DNA from: an uncultured Paracoccaceae bacterium
GTDB lineage: Bacteria > Pseudomonadota > Alphaproteobacteria > Rhodobacterales > Rhodobacteraceae
NCBI GenBank assembly: GCA_947498985.1
Contig: CANMMF010000003.1
Coordinates: 248,001-312,000, forward strand
Direction: 5' to 3'
DNA: 64,000 bases
This document shows positions 48,970-62,481 of this stretch, one piece after another; position 1 is the stretch's first letter; every line of letters starts with the position of its first letter. The notes beneath the pieces were generated by a model. The model was not told the DNA's origin and searched no databases. It saw only the letters and a list, made by a program, of their open reading frames with translations. Made by a program: the position numbers and the translations under genes.

Positions 48970-48982
48970 GGCAGACGGGGCT

Positions 48983-52886
<3,904 letters not shown>

Positions 52887-52890
<4 letters not shown>

Positions 52891-54077
52891 TCCAGACCCT
52901 CTCGCGCGTCTTTTCGGAAGGTTTCCGCGCGTTTTTCCTGGCCGCCACGCTATTCGGAGCGCTGGCCGTCGCCTATTGGGAGACCTGGATCGGCATCCAC
53001 GCCTTTGGCGGCATGGTCACGCGCCACCCGTTCGCGCAGGCGCCGCATCTGTGGCACGCGCACGAGATGATCTTTGGCTATGCCTGCGCGGCCATGGCCG
53101 GGTTTTTCCTGACCGCGGTGCCAAACTGGACCGGGACGGCGGCTGCGCGGCAGGGGTTTGTCGCCACAGCGGTGGCGATCTGGATGGCGGGGCGGCTCAC
53201 GATCTGGCTGTCGGGCAGCCTGCCGCCGGTGCTTGTGGCGGCTGTGGATCTGGCGTTCCTGCCGGTGCTTGCCGCGAAGATCCTGAGCCAGCTTCTGAAC
53301 CGGCCCAAACCGCAGAACCTGATGTTTCTGGGTCTGCTGTCGCTTCTCTGGGCGTCAAACCTCACGGTGCATCTGGACTGGATGGGGCAGGGCGGGCCCG
53401 GGGCCGGGACCGGGCTGCGCGCGGGGCTTTTCAGCCTCTGCGCGGTGATTGCGGTGCTTGGCGGTCGGGTCACACCGGCCTTCACGCGCAATGCCATGAC
53501 GAAATCGGGCCGCACGACGCATCTGCCGCGAACCCGGACATCTCTGGACGCCATCGGCATCGGATCAGCCATCCTGCTGCCGCTTGCGCTGTTGCTCGGT
53601 GCGCCCGAGGGCTGGATCGCGCCGATGGCGATCATCGCAGGCGCGGCGCAGCTGGCGCGGCTGGCCGGATGGCGCAGCCTCTGGACACTCACCCAGCCGA
53701 TTCTCTGGAGCCTGCATCTGGCCTTTGCCATGCTGGGGCTGGGGTATCTGGCGCTGGGGTTTGCCGCCGCGGGATATGGCAGCGAGGTGGCCGCGCTGCA
53801 TCTTCTGGGGATCGGCGCGGTGGGCGGCAAGACGCTTGCGGTGATGAGCCGGGCGATCCTCGGCCACACCGGCCGGGCGCTGGTGGCCCCCTTACCGCTG
53901 GTTGCGGGTTTTGCGCTGATGGCTCTGGCCGCGCTTGTCCGCTGGACCGGATCCGGCCTGCTGGCCGACCAGTATTTCGCGGCCATCCTGATCTCTGGCG
54001 CGGCCTGGGTTCTGGCCATGGCGCTCTTCGTGGCGACGCTGCTGCCCGCGCTTCTCGGCCCGCGCCTGCCGGGCTGA
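52887..54077 (+). CDS. nnrS: NnrS family heme-copper membrane protein
   Basis: 396 aa with about 12 TM helices. Conserved His-rich segments HLWHAHEMIFGYA and RVTPAFTRNAM, plus LLGIGAVGGKTLAVMSRAILGHTGR, are NnrS signatures. NnrS proteins bind haem and copper and relieve NO stress; they are part of the NNR regulon in Rhodobacter. Start ATG 52887 overlaps nirI, so it is probably co-expressed from the nirI promoter. Its biochemical activity is not defined. Confidence 0.92.
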
Positions 54078-54111
54078 ACGCGGCTCCGGGCTGCGACAAA
54101 GACGCAGCCCC

Positions 54112-54125
54112 TTGACGTTGGTTAA
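54112..54125 (+). promoter_or_regulatory. NNR/FNR-type box upstream of norC
   Basis: TTGACGTTGGTTAA, identical to the nosR box. It ends 64 nt before the norC ATG, so a conventional leader with AAGGGAG ribosome site is expected. Confidence 0.8.
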
Positions 54126-54189
54126 GGCCCTCTGCGCCGCCCGCACGCAGTCTTGAGCCACCCTCACCCTCCGCAAGGGAGCAAATCCA

Positions 54190-54642
54190 ATGAAAGACGT
54201 CATGACGAAGAGCATGGCCCGCAATATCTTCTATGGCGGGTCGCTGTTTTTCATCGTCATCTTCCTGGGGCTCAGCGCGCATAGTCACTATTACATCGTG
54301 AACACGTCCACCGCGTCGATGGAGCTGACCGACAGTGTCGCGCATGGCAAACGCGTCTGGGAAGACAACGCCTGCATCAACTGCCACACGATCCTCGGCG
54401 AAGGCGCGTATTTTGCGCCCGAGGTCGGCAATGTCATGGTTCGCTGGGATGTGATCGACGACCCCGACGCCGCGTTCGAGACCCTCAAGGGCTGGATCGA
54501 GGCCATGCCCACGGGCATCGAAGGCCGCCGGCAGATGCCGCGGTTCGAACTCAGCGATGACGAGATCCGGGCGCTGTCCGATTTCCTGATCTGGACCGGC
54601 AAGATCGACACGCAGGGCTGGCCGCCCAATGACGCGGGCTAG
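54190..54642 (+). CDS. norC: nitric oxide reductase cytochrome c subunit
   Basis: 150 aa. One N-terminal TM anchor (FYGGSLFFIVIFLGLSAHSHYY), haem c motif CINCH (Cys62, Cys65, His66) and axial Met in RRQMPRFELSDDE. Accepts electrons from cytochrome c or azurin and passes them to NorB. First gene of norCBQDEF behind the NNR box, 115 bp before norB. Length matches the family. Confidence 0.96.
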   Translation: MKDVMTKSMARNIFYGGSLFFIVIFLGLSAHSHYYIVNTSTASMELTDSVAHGKRVWEDNACINCHTILGEGAYFAPEVGNVMVRWDVIDDPDAAFETLKGWIEAMPTGIEGRRQMPRFELSDDEIRALSDFLIWTGKIDTQGWPPNDAG

Positions 54643-54757
54643 CGCGGGTCGGGCCGAATCGGACCGGCGCTGTCCTGCCTCACTTTTTCCAACCGCAAAG
54701 GGCCGCTTTCTGCGCGTGGCGCGGTGGGAACCGGAAACGCTTTAAGGAGCTGAACCG

Positions 54758-56137
54758 ATGAAATACGAAACACAGAAAATCGCGTATATCTACTTCGCCA
54801 CGGCACTGGCGCTGTTTGCGATCCAGGTGCTCGGCGGGCTTCTGGCGGGCTGGATCTACGTCGCGCCCAACACGCTTTCGGAGGCGCTGCCGTTCAACAT
54901 CGTGCGCATGCTGCACACCAACAGCCTGATCGTCTGGCTGCTGCTGGGCTTTTTCGGCGCGGCCTATTTCCTCATCCCCGAGGAAAGCGAACGCGAGATC
55001 CACTCGCCGACGCTGGCCTATCTGCAGCTTGCCATCCTCGTGCTCGGCACGCTGGGCGTGGTGCTGACCTATTTGTTCAATCTCTTTGAGGGCAACTGGC
55101 TGCTGGGCAAGGAGGGGCGCGAGTTCCTCGAACAGCCCAAATGGGTCAAGGCGGGCATCGTCGTGGCCGCGCTGATCTTTCTCTACAACGTCTCGATGAC
55201 GGTGCTGAAAGGCCGCAAGACCGCGATCACCAACATCCTGCTGCTGGGCCTCTGGGGGCTGGCGCTGCTCTTCCTGTTCTCGTTCTACAACCCCGAGAAT
55301 CTGGCGCTCGACAAGCAATACTGGTGGTACGTTGTCCACCTCTGGGTGGAGGGCGTGTGGGAGCTGATCATGGCCTCGATCCTCGCCTACCTCATGCTGA
55401 AACTGACCGGTGTGGACCGCGAGGTGGTGGAGAAATGGCTTTATGTCATCGTCGCCGCCGCGCTCTTTTCGGGCATCCTCGGCACCGGGCACCACTATTA
55501 CTGGATCGGCTCGCCCGGCTACTGGCAGTGGATCGGCTCGATCTTCTCCTCGCTGGAAGTGGTCCCGTTCTTCGGCATGATGGCCTTTGCCTTCGTGATG
55601 GTCTGGAAGGGCCGCCGCGATCATCCCAACAAGGCCGCGTTGCTGTGGTCGCTGGGCTGCGCCACGCTGGCCTTTTTCGGCGCGGGCGTCTGGGGCTTCC
55701 TGCACACGCTGCACGGGGTCAACTACTACACCCATGGCACGCAGATCACCGCCGCCCACGGCCACCTTGCCTTCTTCGGCGCTTACGTGTCGCTCAACCT
55801 TGCCATCATGACCTACGCCATGCCGATCCTGAAAGGGCGCGATCCCTACAACCAGGTGCTCAACATGGTGTCGTTCTGGCTGATGGCCGGGGGCATGACC
55901 TTCATGACCTTCGTTCTGACATTCGCGGGCACCGTGCAGACCCATCTGCAGCGGGTCATGGGCATCGACTACATGAGCACGCAGGACGAGCTGGTGATCT
56001 TCTACTGGATGCGCTTCGGGGCCGGGTTCGTCTTTGTGCTGGGCGCGCTGCTCTTCATTTACGCGATCTTCGTGCCCAAGCGCGAAGTGATCGAGCCCAA
56101 CGATCCCGCCGTCGCCCAAGACGTTCCCGCGGAGTGA
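54758..56137 (+). CDS. norB: nitric oxide reductase catalytic subunit (cNOR)
   Basis: 459 aa, 12 TM helices of the heme-copper oxidase superfamily. His ligands for haem b, haem b3 and FeB are in RMLHTNSL, HLWVEGVWELIMA, GTGHHYYWIG and HGHLAFFGAYV. Glu in WVEGVWE is a conserved FeB-region residue of NOR, which lacks the Tyr of oxidases. Reduces 2 NO to N2O in the cytoplasmic membrane. AAGGAG precedes ATG 54758. No quinol-oxidase extension, so cNOR. Confidence 0.97.
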   Translation: MKYETQKIAYIYFATALALFAIQVLGGLLAGWIYVAPNTLSEALPFNIVRMLHTNSLIVWLLLGFFGAAYFLIPEESEREIHSPTLAYLQLAILVLGTLGVVLTYLFNLFEGNWLLGKEGREFLEQPKWVKAGIVVAALIFLYNVSMTVLKGRKTAITNILLLGLWGLALLFLFSFYNPENLALDKQYWWYVVHLWVEGVWELIMASILAYLMLKLTGVDREVVEKWLYVIVAAALFSGILGTGHHYYWIGSPGYWQWIGSIFSSLEVVPFFGMMAFAFVMVWKGRRDHPNKAALLWSLGCATLAFFGAGVWGFLHTLHGVNYYTHGTQITAAHGHLAFFGAYVSLNLAIMTYAMPILKGRDPYNQVLNMVSFWLMAGGMTFMTFVLTFAGTVQTHLQRVMGIDYMSTQDELVIFYWMRFGAGFVFVLGALLFIYAIFVPKREVIEPNDPAVAQDVPAE

Positions 56138-56142
56138 GCGGC

Positions 56143-56949
56143 ATGGACGGATCGCAAATCGACATGGACGGGGCTCAGGCCCCGTTCTACCTGCCGCAGC
56201 GCGACGAGATCGCGGTGTTCGAGGCCGCGGCCCGGCACGATCTGCCGCTGCTGCTCAAGGGCCCCACGGGCTGCGGCAAGACGCGCTTTGTGGCGCATAT
56301 GGCCGCGCGGCTTGGCCGCCCGCTTTATACCGTGGCCTGTCACGATGACCTGACCGCCGCCGATCTGGTCGGGCGCTACCTGCTCAAGGGCGGGGAGACG
56401 GTCTGGATCGACGGGCCGCTCACGCGCGCGGTGCGCGAGGGTGCCATCTGCTATCTCGACGAGGTGGTCGAGGCGCGCAAGGACGTCACCGTCGTGCTGC
56501 ACCCGCTGACAGACGACCGGCGCATCCTGCCCATCGACCGCACCGGCGAGGAGCTGCAGGCCGCGCCCGGCTTCATGCTGGTGGCCTCCTACAACCCCGG
56601 CTACCAGAACATCCTCAAGACCCTGAAACCCTCGACGCGCCAGCGCTTTCTGTCTCTGGAGTTCGACTTTCCCGCCCCTGCGCGCGAGGTCGAGATCGTG
56701 ACCGCCGAAAGCGGGCTGGGCACGGAGCGGGTCACGTCGCTGGTCCGGCTTGCGGGCAAGCTGCGCGCGCTCAGGGGGCAGGATCTGGAGGAAGGTGTCT
56801 CCACCCGCCTTGTTGTCTACGCGGCGACGCTCATTGCCGGCGGCATGCCGGTCGAGCGCGCCATCCATACCGCGATGATCGAACCTCTCACCGACGAAGA
56901 GGATGTGAAACGCGGGCTTCTCGATCTTGTCACTGCCGTCTTCGGGTGA
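56143..56949 (+). CDS. norQ: NorQ, MoxR-type AAA+ ATPase
   Basis: 268 aa from ATG 56143. Walker A GPTGCGKTRF (about 43-52), Walker B ICYLDEVVEA, sensor ASYNPGYQN. With NorD it forms a MoxR-VWA chaperone pair that inserts non-haem iron FeB into NorB. Six nt after norB with GGAG at the norB stop. CbbQ/NirQ belong to the same family. Confidence 0.95.
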   Translation: MDGSQIDMDGAQAPFYLPQRDEIAVFEAAARHDLPLLLKGPTGCGKTRFVAHMAARLGRPLYTVACHDDLTAADLVGRYLLKGGETVWIDGPLTRAVREGAICYLDEVVEARKDVTVVLHPLTDDRRILPIDRTGEELQAAPGFMLVASYNPGYQNILKTLKPSTRQRFLSLEFDFPAPAREVEIVTAESGLGTERVTSLVRLAGKLRALRGQDLEEGVSTRLVVYAATLIAGGMPVERAIHTAMIEPLTDEEDVKRGLLDLVTAVFG

Positions 56950-56957
56950 GGCACGGC

Positions 56958-58892
56958 ATGGGCAGGATCGAGATCGAGCCATGGGAGCCCGAGGAAACCG
57001 TCGGGAAGCTGTGGCACGCTCTGGCCAGCCGTCTCGACGCGCCCGAAGATCATCAGGGCGCGGCCGTTCACCTGGCGGAAGTTTCGGGGCGGTTGGCCGT
57101 CTTCTTTCGCGCCATCGGCGGCGACCCGGCGGTCGAGATCCGCGCCGCAGGCCAGGAGGCGGTTGCGCATCGGCTGGGCTGGCGCCGGCGTCTGGGCACC
57201 GAAGTCGAGCGCCATGCCCGCGCGTCCTTTGACGGCGAGGCGCTGCGCCTGCCGGACCGGCTGGCGGTGTTTCCCGCGCGCGAGGCCAATGGCGCGCTCT
57301 ATCTCTGGCTGACCGCCGCTTCGGCCCATGCCGTGCCACCCGAAACCGCGGACGATCCGTTTCACCGCGATGTTCAGGCGCTGCGCGCCGCCTGCCACAT
57401 GGCCGAGGTTGTGCAGGCCGACTACCCCGGGCTCGCCGCGCTCCATGCCGCTCTGGCGGATGCGGCGCTGCAGATGCGCCCCGGTGCGGCCTTGCCACCG
57501 CAGGAGGCCGCCATCGAGGCGGTGATCCGCCATCTGCTGGGGGCAGACGCGCCTTTGCGCGGGCTCTCCGCCGATATTCTTGGCTGTCTGCACAGCGGGC
57601 AGACCGATCTGCTGCCACCGGCTGCGCGGCGCTATCGCCCGTTCCGGCCCGTGCCGCTCTGGCCCGATCTGCGCCCGCTGTCGATGAGCGAAGGCACCGG
57701 GGTCGAGACGCGCGACACCGATGGCCCGCCAGAAGAGGCCGGAGAGCGCACCCACCGCGCCCGTCGCCGCAAATCCGATCAGGCGGCGCGGCAGGACAGT
57801 CTGATCCTGCACAAGTTCGAGGCGATCCTGAGCTGGGCGGAGTTTCTCAATCTCAACCGGCGGGTCGATGACGACGACAACGAGGATGCCAGGAAGGCCG
57901 CCGACGATCAGGAGGAGATCGGGCTTGGCCAGATCTCCAAGGCGCCTGCGACGCGGCTCAAGCTGCATCTGGATCTCGCGCCCGAAGATGCCGACCGCGA
58001 GACGCTGTCGGACGTGCTCACCTATCCCGAATGGGAGGCGCGGCGGGCTGCGTATCTGCCCCGGCACGTGCGGGTGCTGGCGGGCTGGGCCGATCCTGCA
58101 GAGGCGCCGGGGACGCGCGATGCCGCCGTGCTGCGCCGGATCGACGCCGTGCGCCGCCAGTTCGAGGCGCTGCGTCCGGGGCGCGTGGTGCTGCCCGCGC
58201 AGCCGGATGGCGAAGAGCTTGATCTGGAGGCCACGGTGCGCGCGCAGGCCGATCTGCTGGCCTGCGGGACGGGCAGCGACCGGATCTGGCGGCAAAGCCG
58301 CGCGCAGGCGCGCGACCTGGCCGTGTCGATCCTGCTCGACGTCTCGCGCTCTACCGAGAGCGCCGTGGCGGGCCGCGCGGTGATCGAGATCGAGCGCGAG
58401 GCGCTGACCGCGCTGGCCTGGGGGCTGCAGGCCTGCGGCGACGATTTCGCCATCGACGCGTTTTCCTCTCTGCGCCGGGACCGGGTCTATCTCACCCGCT
58501 GCAAGGGCTTCGGCACGCGGATGTCGGCGCTGGTGGAGGCGCGGATCGCCAGTCTGACGCCGGGGTTCTACACCCGTATGGGGGCCGCGATCCGGCATGC
58601 GTCGGCGGGGCTTGCCCTGCAGGGGCGCAAGCGCCGCCTGCTGTTGCTGATCACCGATGGCAAGCCCAACGATCTGGATCACTATGAAGGCCGCCACGGG
58701 GTCGAGGACACCCGCATGGCCGTGCGCGAGGCCCGCCGCGCGGGCCACGCGGTCTTCGCGGTGACGGTGGATGCGCAGGCCAAGGCCAGTTTCGCGCGCA
58801 TGTTCGGGCGGGGCGGCTTTGCGGTTGTGCCCGATCCCAACCGCCTGACCCGCGCCCTGCCGGAGATCTACCGCCATCTCGTGGGCGCATGA
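56958..58892 (+). CDS. norD: NorD, VWA-domain NOR maturation protein
   Basis: 644 aa from ATG 56958, with GAGG 6 nt upstream; a GTG at 56946 overlapping the norQ stop would add 4 residues. The C-terminal VWA domain has a MIDAS motif DVSRSTES (about 460) and ITDGKPND. The N-terminal two-thirds are helical, with an acidic stretch RVDDDDNEDARKAADDQEE. Partner of NorQ in FeB insertion. Overlaps norE by ATGA. Confidence 0.93.
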   Translation: MGRIEIEPWEPEETVGKLWHALASRLDAPEDHQGAAVHLAEVSGRLAVFFRAIGGDPAVEIRAAGQEAVAHRLGWRRRLGTEVERHARASFDGEALRLPDRLAVFPAREANGALYLWLTAASAHAVPPETADDPFHRDVQALRAACHMAEVVQADYPGLAALHAALADAALQMRPGAALPPQEAAIEAVIRHLLGADAPLRGLSADILGCLHSGQTDLLPPAARRYRPFRPVPLWPDLRPLSMSEGTGVETRDTDGPPEEAGERTHRARRRKSDQAARQDSLILHKFEAILSWAEFLNLNRRVDDDDNEDARKAADDQEEIGLGQISKAPATRLKLHLDLAPEDADRETLSDVLTYPEWEARRAAYLPRHVRVLAGWADPAEAPGTRDAAVLRRIDAVRRQFEALRPGRVVLPAQPDGEELDLEATVRAQADLLACGTGSDRIWRQSRAQARDLAVSILLDVSRSTESAVAGRAVIEIEREALTALAWGLQACGDDFAIDAFSSLRRDRVYLTRCKGFGTRMSALVEARIASLTPGFYTRMGAAIRHASAGLALQGRKRRLLLLITDGKPNDLDHYEGRHGVEDTRMAVREARRAGHAVFAVTVDAQAKASFARMFGRGGFAVVPDPNRLTRALPEIYRHLVGA

Positions 58893-59440
58893 CGGCGCAC
58901 TCCGATCCGTTCGAGGACCTGCCCGGCGGGCTGATGATCTGGGTTCTGATCGCCAGCGAAATGCTGGTCTTCGGTGCCGGGCTCGCGGCGTTCCTGGCGA
59001 TGCGGATCACCGATCCCGCCGGATTTCTGGCCGCGCAGGCTGCCCTGCATCCCGGTCGTGCTGGCGTGAATACCTGCGTGCTGGTCACAAGCGGGCTTGC
59101 CGCGGCGCTGGCGGCACGTGCCGGTCTGGAGGCGCGCCGCGCGCAGGCGAGGTGCTGGCTCGCGGCGGCGGCAGGGCTGGGCGTGGTCTTTCTGGCGATC
59201 AAGTCCAGCGAGTTTGCCGATCTGGTGGCGCAGGGCATCTCCACCGAAACGCATGTCTTTTTTACGTTCTACTACCTGCTGACCGGCTTTCACGCGGCCC
59301 ATGTGGTCGCCGGGATCGTGCTGCTGGCCGCCCTTGGCCTGCGCTGCCGAGCAGAGGCCGTGGAGGCGGGCTGCGCGTTCTGGCATATGGTCGATCTGGT
59401 CTGGGTCCTGCTGTTCCCGGTCCTCTACCTTCTGCCGTGA
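58889..59440 (+). CDS. norE: NorE, cytochrome oxidase subunit III-like protein
   Basis: 183 aa with five hydrophobic helices; GLMIWVLIASEMLVFGAGLAAF and FFTFYYLLTGFHAAHVV are subunit III-like. Accessory to NOR, non-essential in Paracoccus but raises activity. Overlaps norD (ATGA) and is followed directly by norF. Confidence 0.93.
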   Translation: MTAHSDPFEDLPGGLMIWVLIASEMLVFGAGLAAFLAMRITDPAGFLAAQAALHPGRAGVNTCVLVTSGLAAALAARAGLEARRAQARCWLAAAAGLGVVFLAIKSSEFADLVAQGISTETHVFFTFYYLLTGFHAAHVVAGIVLLAALGLRCRAEAVEAGCAFWHMVDLVWVLLFPVLYLLP

Positions 59441-59445
59441 CGCCC

Positions 59446-59721
59446 ATGCGGACGCGCATCCTCATAAGGGCGTGGCTCGGGCTGCTCGGCCTGTCGCTTC
59501 TCGGCACCGCGCTCTCGACCGGCAGCGCAGGTCTGATGCCGGCATGGGTTGCCGCGATCGCGATCCTGATCCTGGCCTGGGCGAAAGCCCGGCTGATCCT
59601 GCTTTGCTATCTGGGGCTGGCGGGCGTGCCGGGCTGGCGTGGCGGCGCGATGGCCGCGCTCGGGGTTGCGATGCTGATCCTGACCGGGCTCTGGGGGGCG
59701 GGCTACCTCGCCGCCTTGTGA
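59446..59721 (+). CDS. norF: NorF, small COX4-like membrane protein
   Basis: 91 aa from ATG 59446; a GTG at 59437 overlapping the norE stop is an alternative. Three hydrophobic helices with WAKARLILLCYLGL, the pattern of prokaryotic cytochrome oxidase subunit IV/NorF proteins. It ends the norCBQDEF operon. Its last 19 nt overlap the 3' end of the convergent dnr gene. Confidence 0.85.
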   Translation: MRTRILIRAWLGLLGLSLLGTALSTGSAGLMPAWVAAIAILILAWAKARLILLCYLGLAGVPGWRGGAMAALGVAMLILTGLWGAGYLAAL

Positions 59722-60416
59722 CGGATCAGCCCTTGGCCTAGCTCGTCATCGACAAAGCCGCGCAGATGCGCCACATCGGCGATGTCGGCCTGGTTCTGTT
59801 TCACCTTCACGCCGTGATCCCGGAGCCGCGAGAACGCGCGGCTGAGGCTTTCGGGCTTCATGCCGATCCGGCCCGCGATGAGGATCTTGTCGAAAGGCAG
59901 GCTGACGGTGCAGCTGCCGGTCTCGCAGGGACAGAGCGACAGCAGGAACTGCGCCACCCGCTGCGCGCCGGACTGCGCCTTGAGTTGCTCGATCTCTTCG
60001 ACCAGCGCATGCAGATGCGCAAAGGTCGAAGACAGGATCGCGATGCAGACTTCGGGCCGTGACCGCATGGTGTTCACAAGATCAGTGGCGGCGATCTGCA
60101 TGACCTCGCAATCGGTCGCGGCCTCGGAGGCCACGGGATAGCGGTCATGCTGCAGCGCCACCGCCTCGCCAATGCTGTGACCGCGGGTAAAGACGCCGAC
60201 GATGGCCTCGGACCCGTTGGGTGTGATGCGGTAGAGCTTCACCCAGCCATCGAGCACGATGAAGACCGAATGCGCCGGGTCGCCATGATCGAACAGCGCC
60301 TGACCGCGGGTGAACCGCTTGACGATGGATCGTTTCAGAACGTCGGTCACGACATCGTCGGGACAGTTCGACAGCAGCAGGCTGCTTCGGGCGATTTCGC
60401 AATGGGCTTGGCGCAT
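59703..60416 (-). CDS. Crp/Fnr-family denitrification regulator (DNR/NnrR type)
   Basis: 237 aa. cAMP-fold sensor domain (VFIVLDGWVKLYRITPNGSEAIVGV), dimerisation helix (about 125-150) and a HTH with recognition helix KPESLSRAFSRLRDHGV. It lacks the N-terminal Cys cluster of FNR, so it is a DNR/NnrR-type protein, thought to sense NO via haem. By position it is the activator of the NNR boxes in this window. It lies 65 bp downstream of hemA in the same direction and may be read from the hemA promoter, giving autoregulation. The DnrD/E/F/NnrR subtype cannot be fixed here. Confidence 0.88.
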   Translation of the reverse strand: MRQAHCEIARSSLLLSNCPDDVVTDVLKRSIVKRFTRGQALFDHGDPAHSVFIVLDGWVKLYRITPNGSEAIVGVFTRGHSIGEAVALQHDRYPVASEAATDCEVMQIAATDLVNTMRSRPEVCIAILSSTFAHLHALVEEIEQLKAQSGAQRVAQFLLSLCPCETGSCTVSLPFDKILIAGRIGMKPESLSRAFSRLRDHGVKVKQNQADIADVAHLRGFVDDELGQGLIRHKAAR

Positions 60417-60481
60417 GATTCAATATGTCAGAAGCAACAGGAGAAAGCGACCGTGACGTCGGCGCGGTGAGGGGCGGCAGT

Positions 60482-61705
60482 TTATTGCGCGGCCATCGGC
60501 CGGCGGGCCAGCTGGCATTGGCACCAAAGATGCTCCAGCGCATCACAGAGCCGCGCGATATCGGCGTCGCCATGCACCGGCGACGGGGTGATCCGCAGCC
60601 GTTCGGTGCCTTTCGGCACGGTCGGATGATTGATCGGCTGGATGTAGATCCCGTGCTCGTCGAGCAGCGTGTCGGAGATGAATTTGCACTTCACCGGATC
60701 GCCCACCATCAGCGGGATGATGTGGCTGGGATTGGGCAGATGCGGCAGGCCGATCTGATCGAAGCGCGCCCGCACCTGCGCCACGCGCGCGCGTTGCTGC
60801 ACCCGCTCGGTCCGGCTCGCCTTGAGATGCCGGATCGAGGCCGCAGCACCGGCAGCCACGTGCGGCGGCAGGGCTGTGGTGAAAATGAACCCGCTGGCAA
60901 AGGAGCGGATGAAGTCGCAGATATTGGCGCTGGCCGCGATATAGCCACCGACCACGCCGAAGGCCTTGCCCAGCGTGCCCTCGATCACGGTCAGACGGTT
61001 CATCAGGCCGTCGCGCTCGGCAATGCCGCCGCCGCGCGGGCCGTAAAGACCGACCGCGTGCACCTCGTCGAGATAAGTCATGGCGTTGTAGCGGTCGGCG
61101 AGATCGCAGATCCCGGCAATCGGGGCGATGTCGCCATCCATCGAATAGACGCTTTCGAAGGCGATGAGTTTTGGCCGCTCGAGCGGCTGCGCGGCCAGCC
61201 TGGCCTCGAGATCGGCAAGATCGTTGTGTTTCCAGATCAGCCGCTCGGCCCGGCTGTGCCGGATGCCTTCGATCATCGAGGCATGGTTGAGCGCGTCGGA
61301 CAGGATCAGGCAATCGGGGATCATCGCGCCAAGCGTGCCAAGTGCTGCCCAGTTCGACACGTAGCCCGAGGTAAAGAGCAGCGCCGCCTCCTTGCCGTGC
61401 AGATCGGCCAGTTCGCGCTCCAGCAGCACATGTTCATGCGCGGTGCCGGAGATGTTGCGCGTGCCGCCGGCGCCCGCGCCGGAGCGGTCGAGCGCGGCAT
61501 GCATCGCCGCCAGCACATCCGGGTGCTGCCCCATGCCAAGGTAATCGTTGGAGCACCAGACCGTGACCTCGGCGGCCTGCTCTGCGGCGCGGCGCGTGGC
61601 TGCGGGAAAGGCGCCGCGATGGCGTTCGAGATCGGCAAAGACGCGGTAATTGCCATCGGCCTTCAGCGCGGCCAGCCGGTCCGCCACAAACGTCTCAATG
61701 GTCAT
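60482..61705 (-). CDS. hemA: 5-aminolevulinate synthase
   Basis: 407 aa alpha-oxoamine synthase. [31 protein letters not shown] and the PLP-Lys motif EGTLGKAFG identify ALA synthase, which condenses glycine and succinyl-CoA (Shemin pathway). Start at 61705 is the usual [11 protein letters not shown]; the upstream open frame crosses the NNR box. A dedicated, NNR-box-driven hemA within a denitrification island provides haem for NirS, NorCB and cytochromes. A second housekeeping hemA is likely elsewhere. Confidence 0.95.
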   Translation of the reverse strand: MTIETFVADRLAALKADGNYRVFADLERHRGAFPAATRRAAEQAAEVTVWCSNDYLGMGQHPDVLAAMHAALDRSGAGAGGTRNISGTAHEHVLLERELADLHGKEAALLFTSGYVSNWAALGTLGAMIPDCLILSDALNHASMIEGIRHSRAERLIWKHNDLADLEARLAAQPLERPKLIAFESVYSMDGDIAPIAGICDLADRYNAMTYLDEVHAVGLYGPRGGGIAERDGLMNRLTVIEGTLGKAFGVVGGYIAASANICDFIRSFASGFIFTTALPPHVAAGAAASIRHLKASRTERVQQRARVAQVRARFDQIGLPHLPNPSHIIPLMVGDPVKCKFISDTLLDEHGIYIQPINHPTVPKGTERLRITPSPVHGDADIARLCDALEHLWCQCQLARRPMAAQ

Positions 61706-61735
61706 CGCCCTGTCCTTTTTGCGTCTCGTGCGCCG

Positions 61736-61777
61736 AGTGTAAAAGCTGTGGCCGAGACACTCCTTAACAAACGTCAA
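61736..61777 (-). promoter_or_regulatory. hemA promoter with NNR-type box and -10
   Basis: TTAACAAACGTCAA (61764-61777) is an NNR/FNR-type inverted repeat. In the leftward direction TACACT (61741-61736) lies where a -10 should be if the box is centred at -41.5; the start would be near 61729, and the hemA ATG is at 61705. Box and -10 fit the same promoter model. Confidence 0.7.
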
Positions 61778-61804
61778 GACCAGCCCGGCATCGGGCGAGA
61801 TCGC

Positions 61805-62470
61805 TCAGGGCAAAGGCGATGCGCCAAAAAGCACCGGGTGCAGGCCGAGCAGGGCGGCATAGGCAATCACGCCCGCCGCGATGCGCAGCAACGTGGCGCC
61901 CGGCGGGTGCAGCGCGGCGCAGAGCGGCTGTTTGCGCAGCGCCTCGCGCGTCTCGTGCCACATATCGCCCTGAAGGCGCTGCTTGCGGCGGTCGATCATC
62001 GCCATGCCCAGCAGCGAAAACGCCGCGAAGACGCCGAACATCAGCACATGCGCCAGATCGCCGTTTGCAACCAGATGCGCCCCGGACCAGAGCGCCAGCG
62101 CGACCAGCAGCGGATGCCGGTGCAGCCGGACGATGCCAGGGCGCGTTGCATCAAAGGGCGCAGATCTGCCGCCGAAGGAAAACGGGTTCGGGCGGCCAGC
62201 GACCAGGGCCACGATGAGGCACACAAGAAGCATCGCGACCAGCAGCACCCAGCCTTGCCAGGCGGCGCCCGACCAAAGCGCCACGTAGGGCGCACGCGCG
62301 GCGGCGGCGATCAGCCAGGCCAGGGACAGCAGCGAGACGCAGGAGTAGATCAGCGTGAACATGCGCGCGCCGGTTTGCGCCACGATGCGGGATTTCACCG
62401 GTGGCCGGACCGGCACCGCGTGCAGCCCGAGAAACACCGCGAAGGCCGCGACAAACTCCAGCCAGCCCAT
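61805..62470 (-). CDS. nnrU: NnrU family membrane protein
   Basis: 221 aa with about six TM helices. The N-terminal WLEFVAAFAVFLGLHAVPVR and the later RHPLLVALALWSGAHLVANGD, WHETREAL motifs are those of NnrU, needed for wild-type denitrification gene expression in Rhodobacter. It follows hemN by 11 bp, in one unit. Relatives are isoprenylcysteine methyltransferase-like membrane proteins; activity unknown. Confidence 0.88.
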   Translation of the reverse strand: MGWLEFVAAFAVFLGLHAVPVRPPVKSRIVAQTGARMFTLIYSCVSLLSLAWLIAAAARAPYVALWSGAAWQGWVLLVAMLLVCLIVALVAGRPNPFSFGGRSAPFDATRPGIVRLHRHPLLVALALWSGAHLVANGDLAHVLMFGVFAAFSLLGMAMIDRRKQRLQGDMWHETREALRKQPLCAALHPPGATLLRIAAGVIAYAALLGLHPVLFGASPLP

Positions 62471-62481
62471 GCGCCGCCGCC

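Noticed and set aside
54680-56119. 479-codon open frame on the minus strand opposite norB
   Set aside because: Composition is His/Glu/Arg-rich with no fold features, and norB is unambiguous.
61706-61777. N-terminal extension of hemA
   Set aside because: Would translate the NNR box and the -10; the standard ALA synthase start is at 61705.
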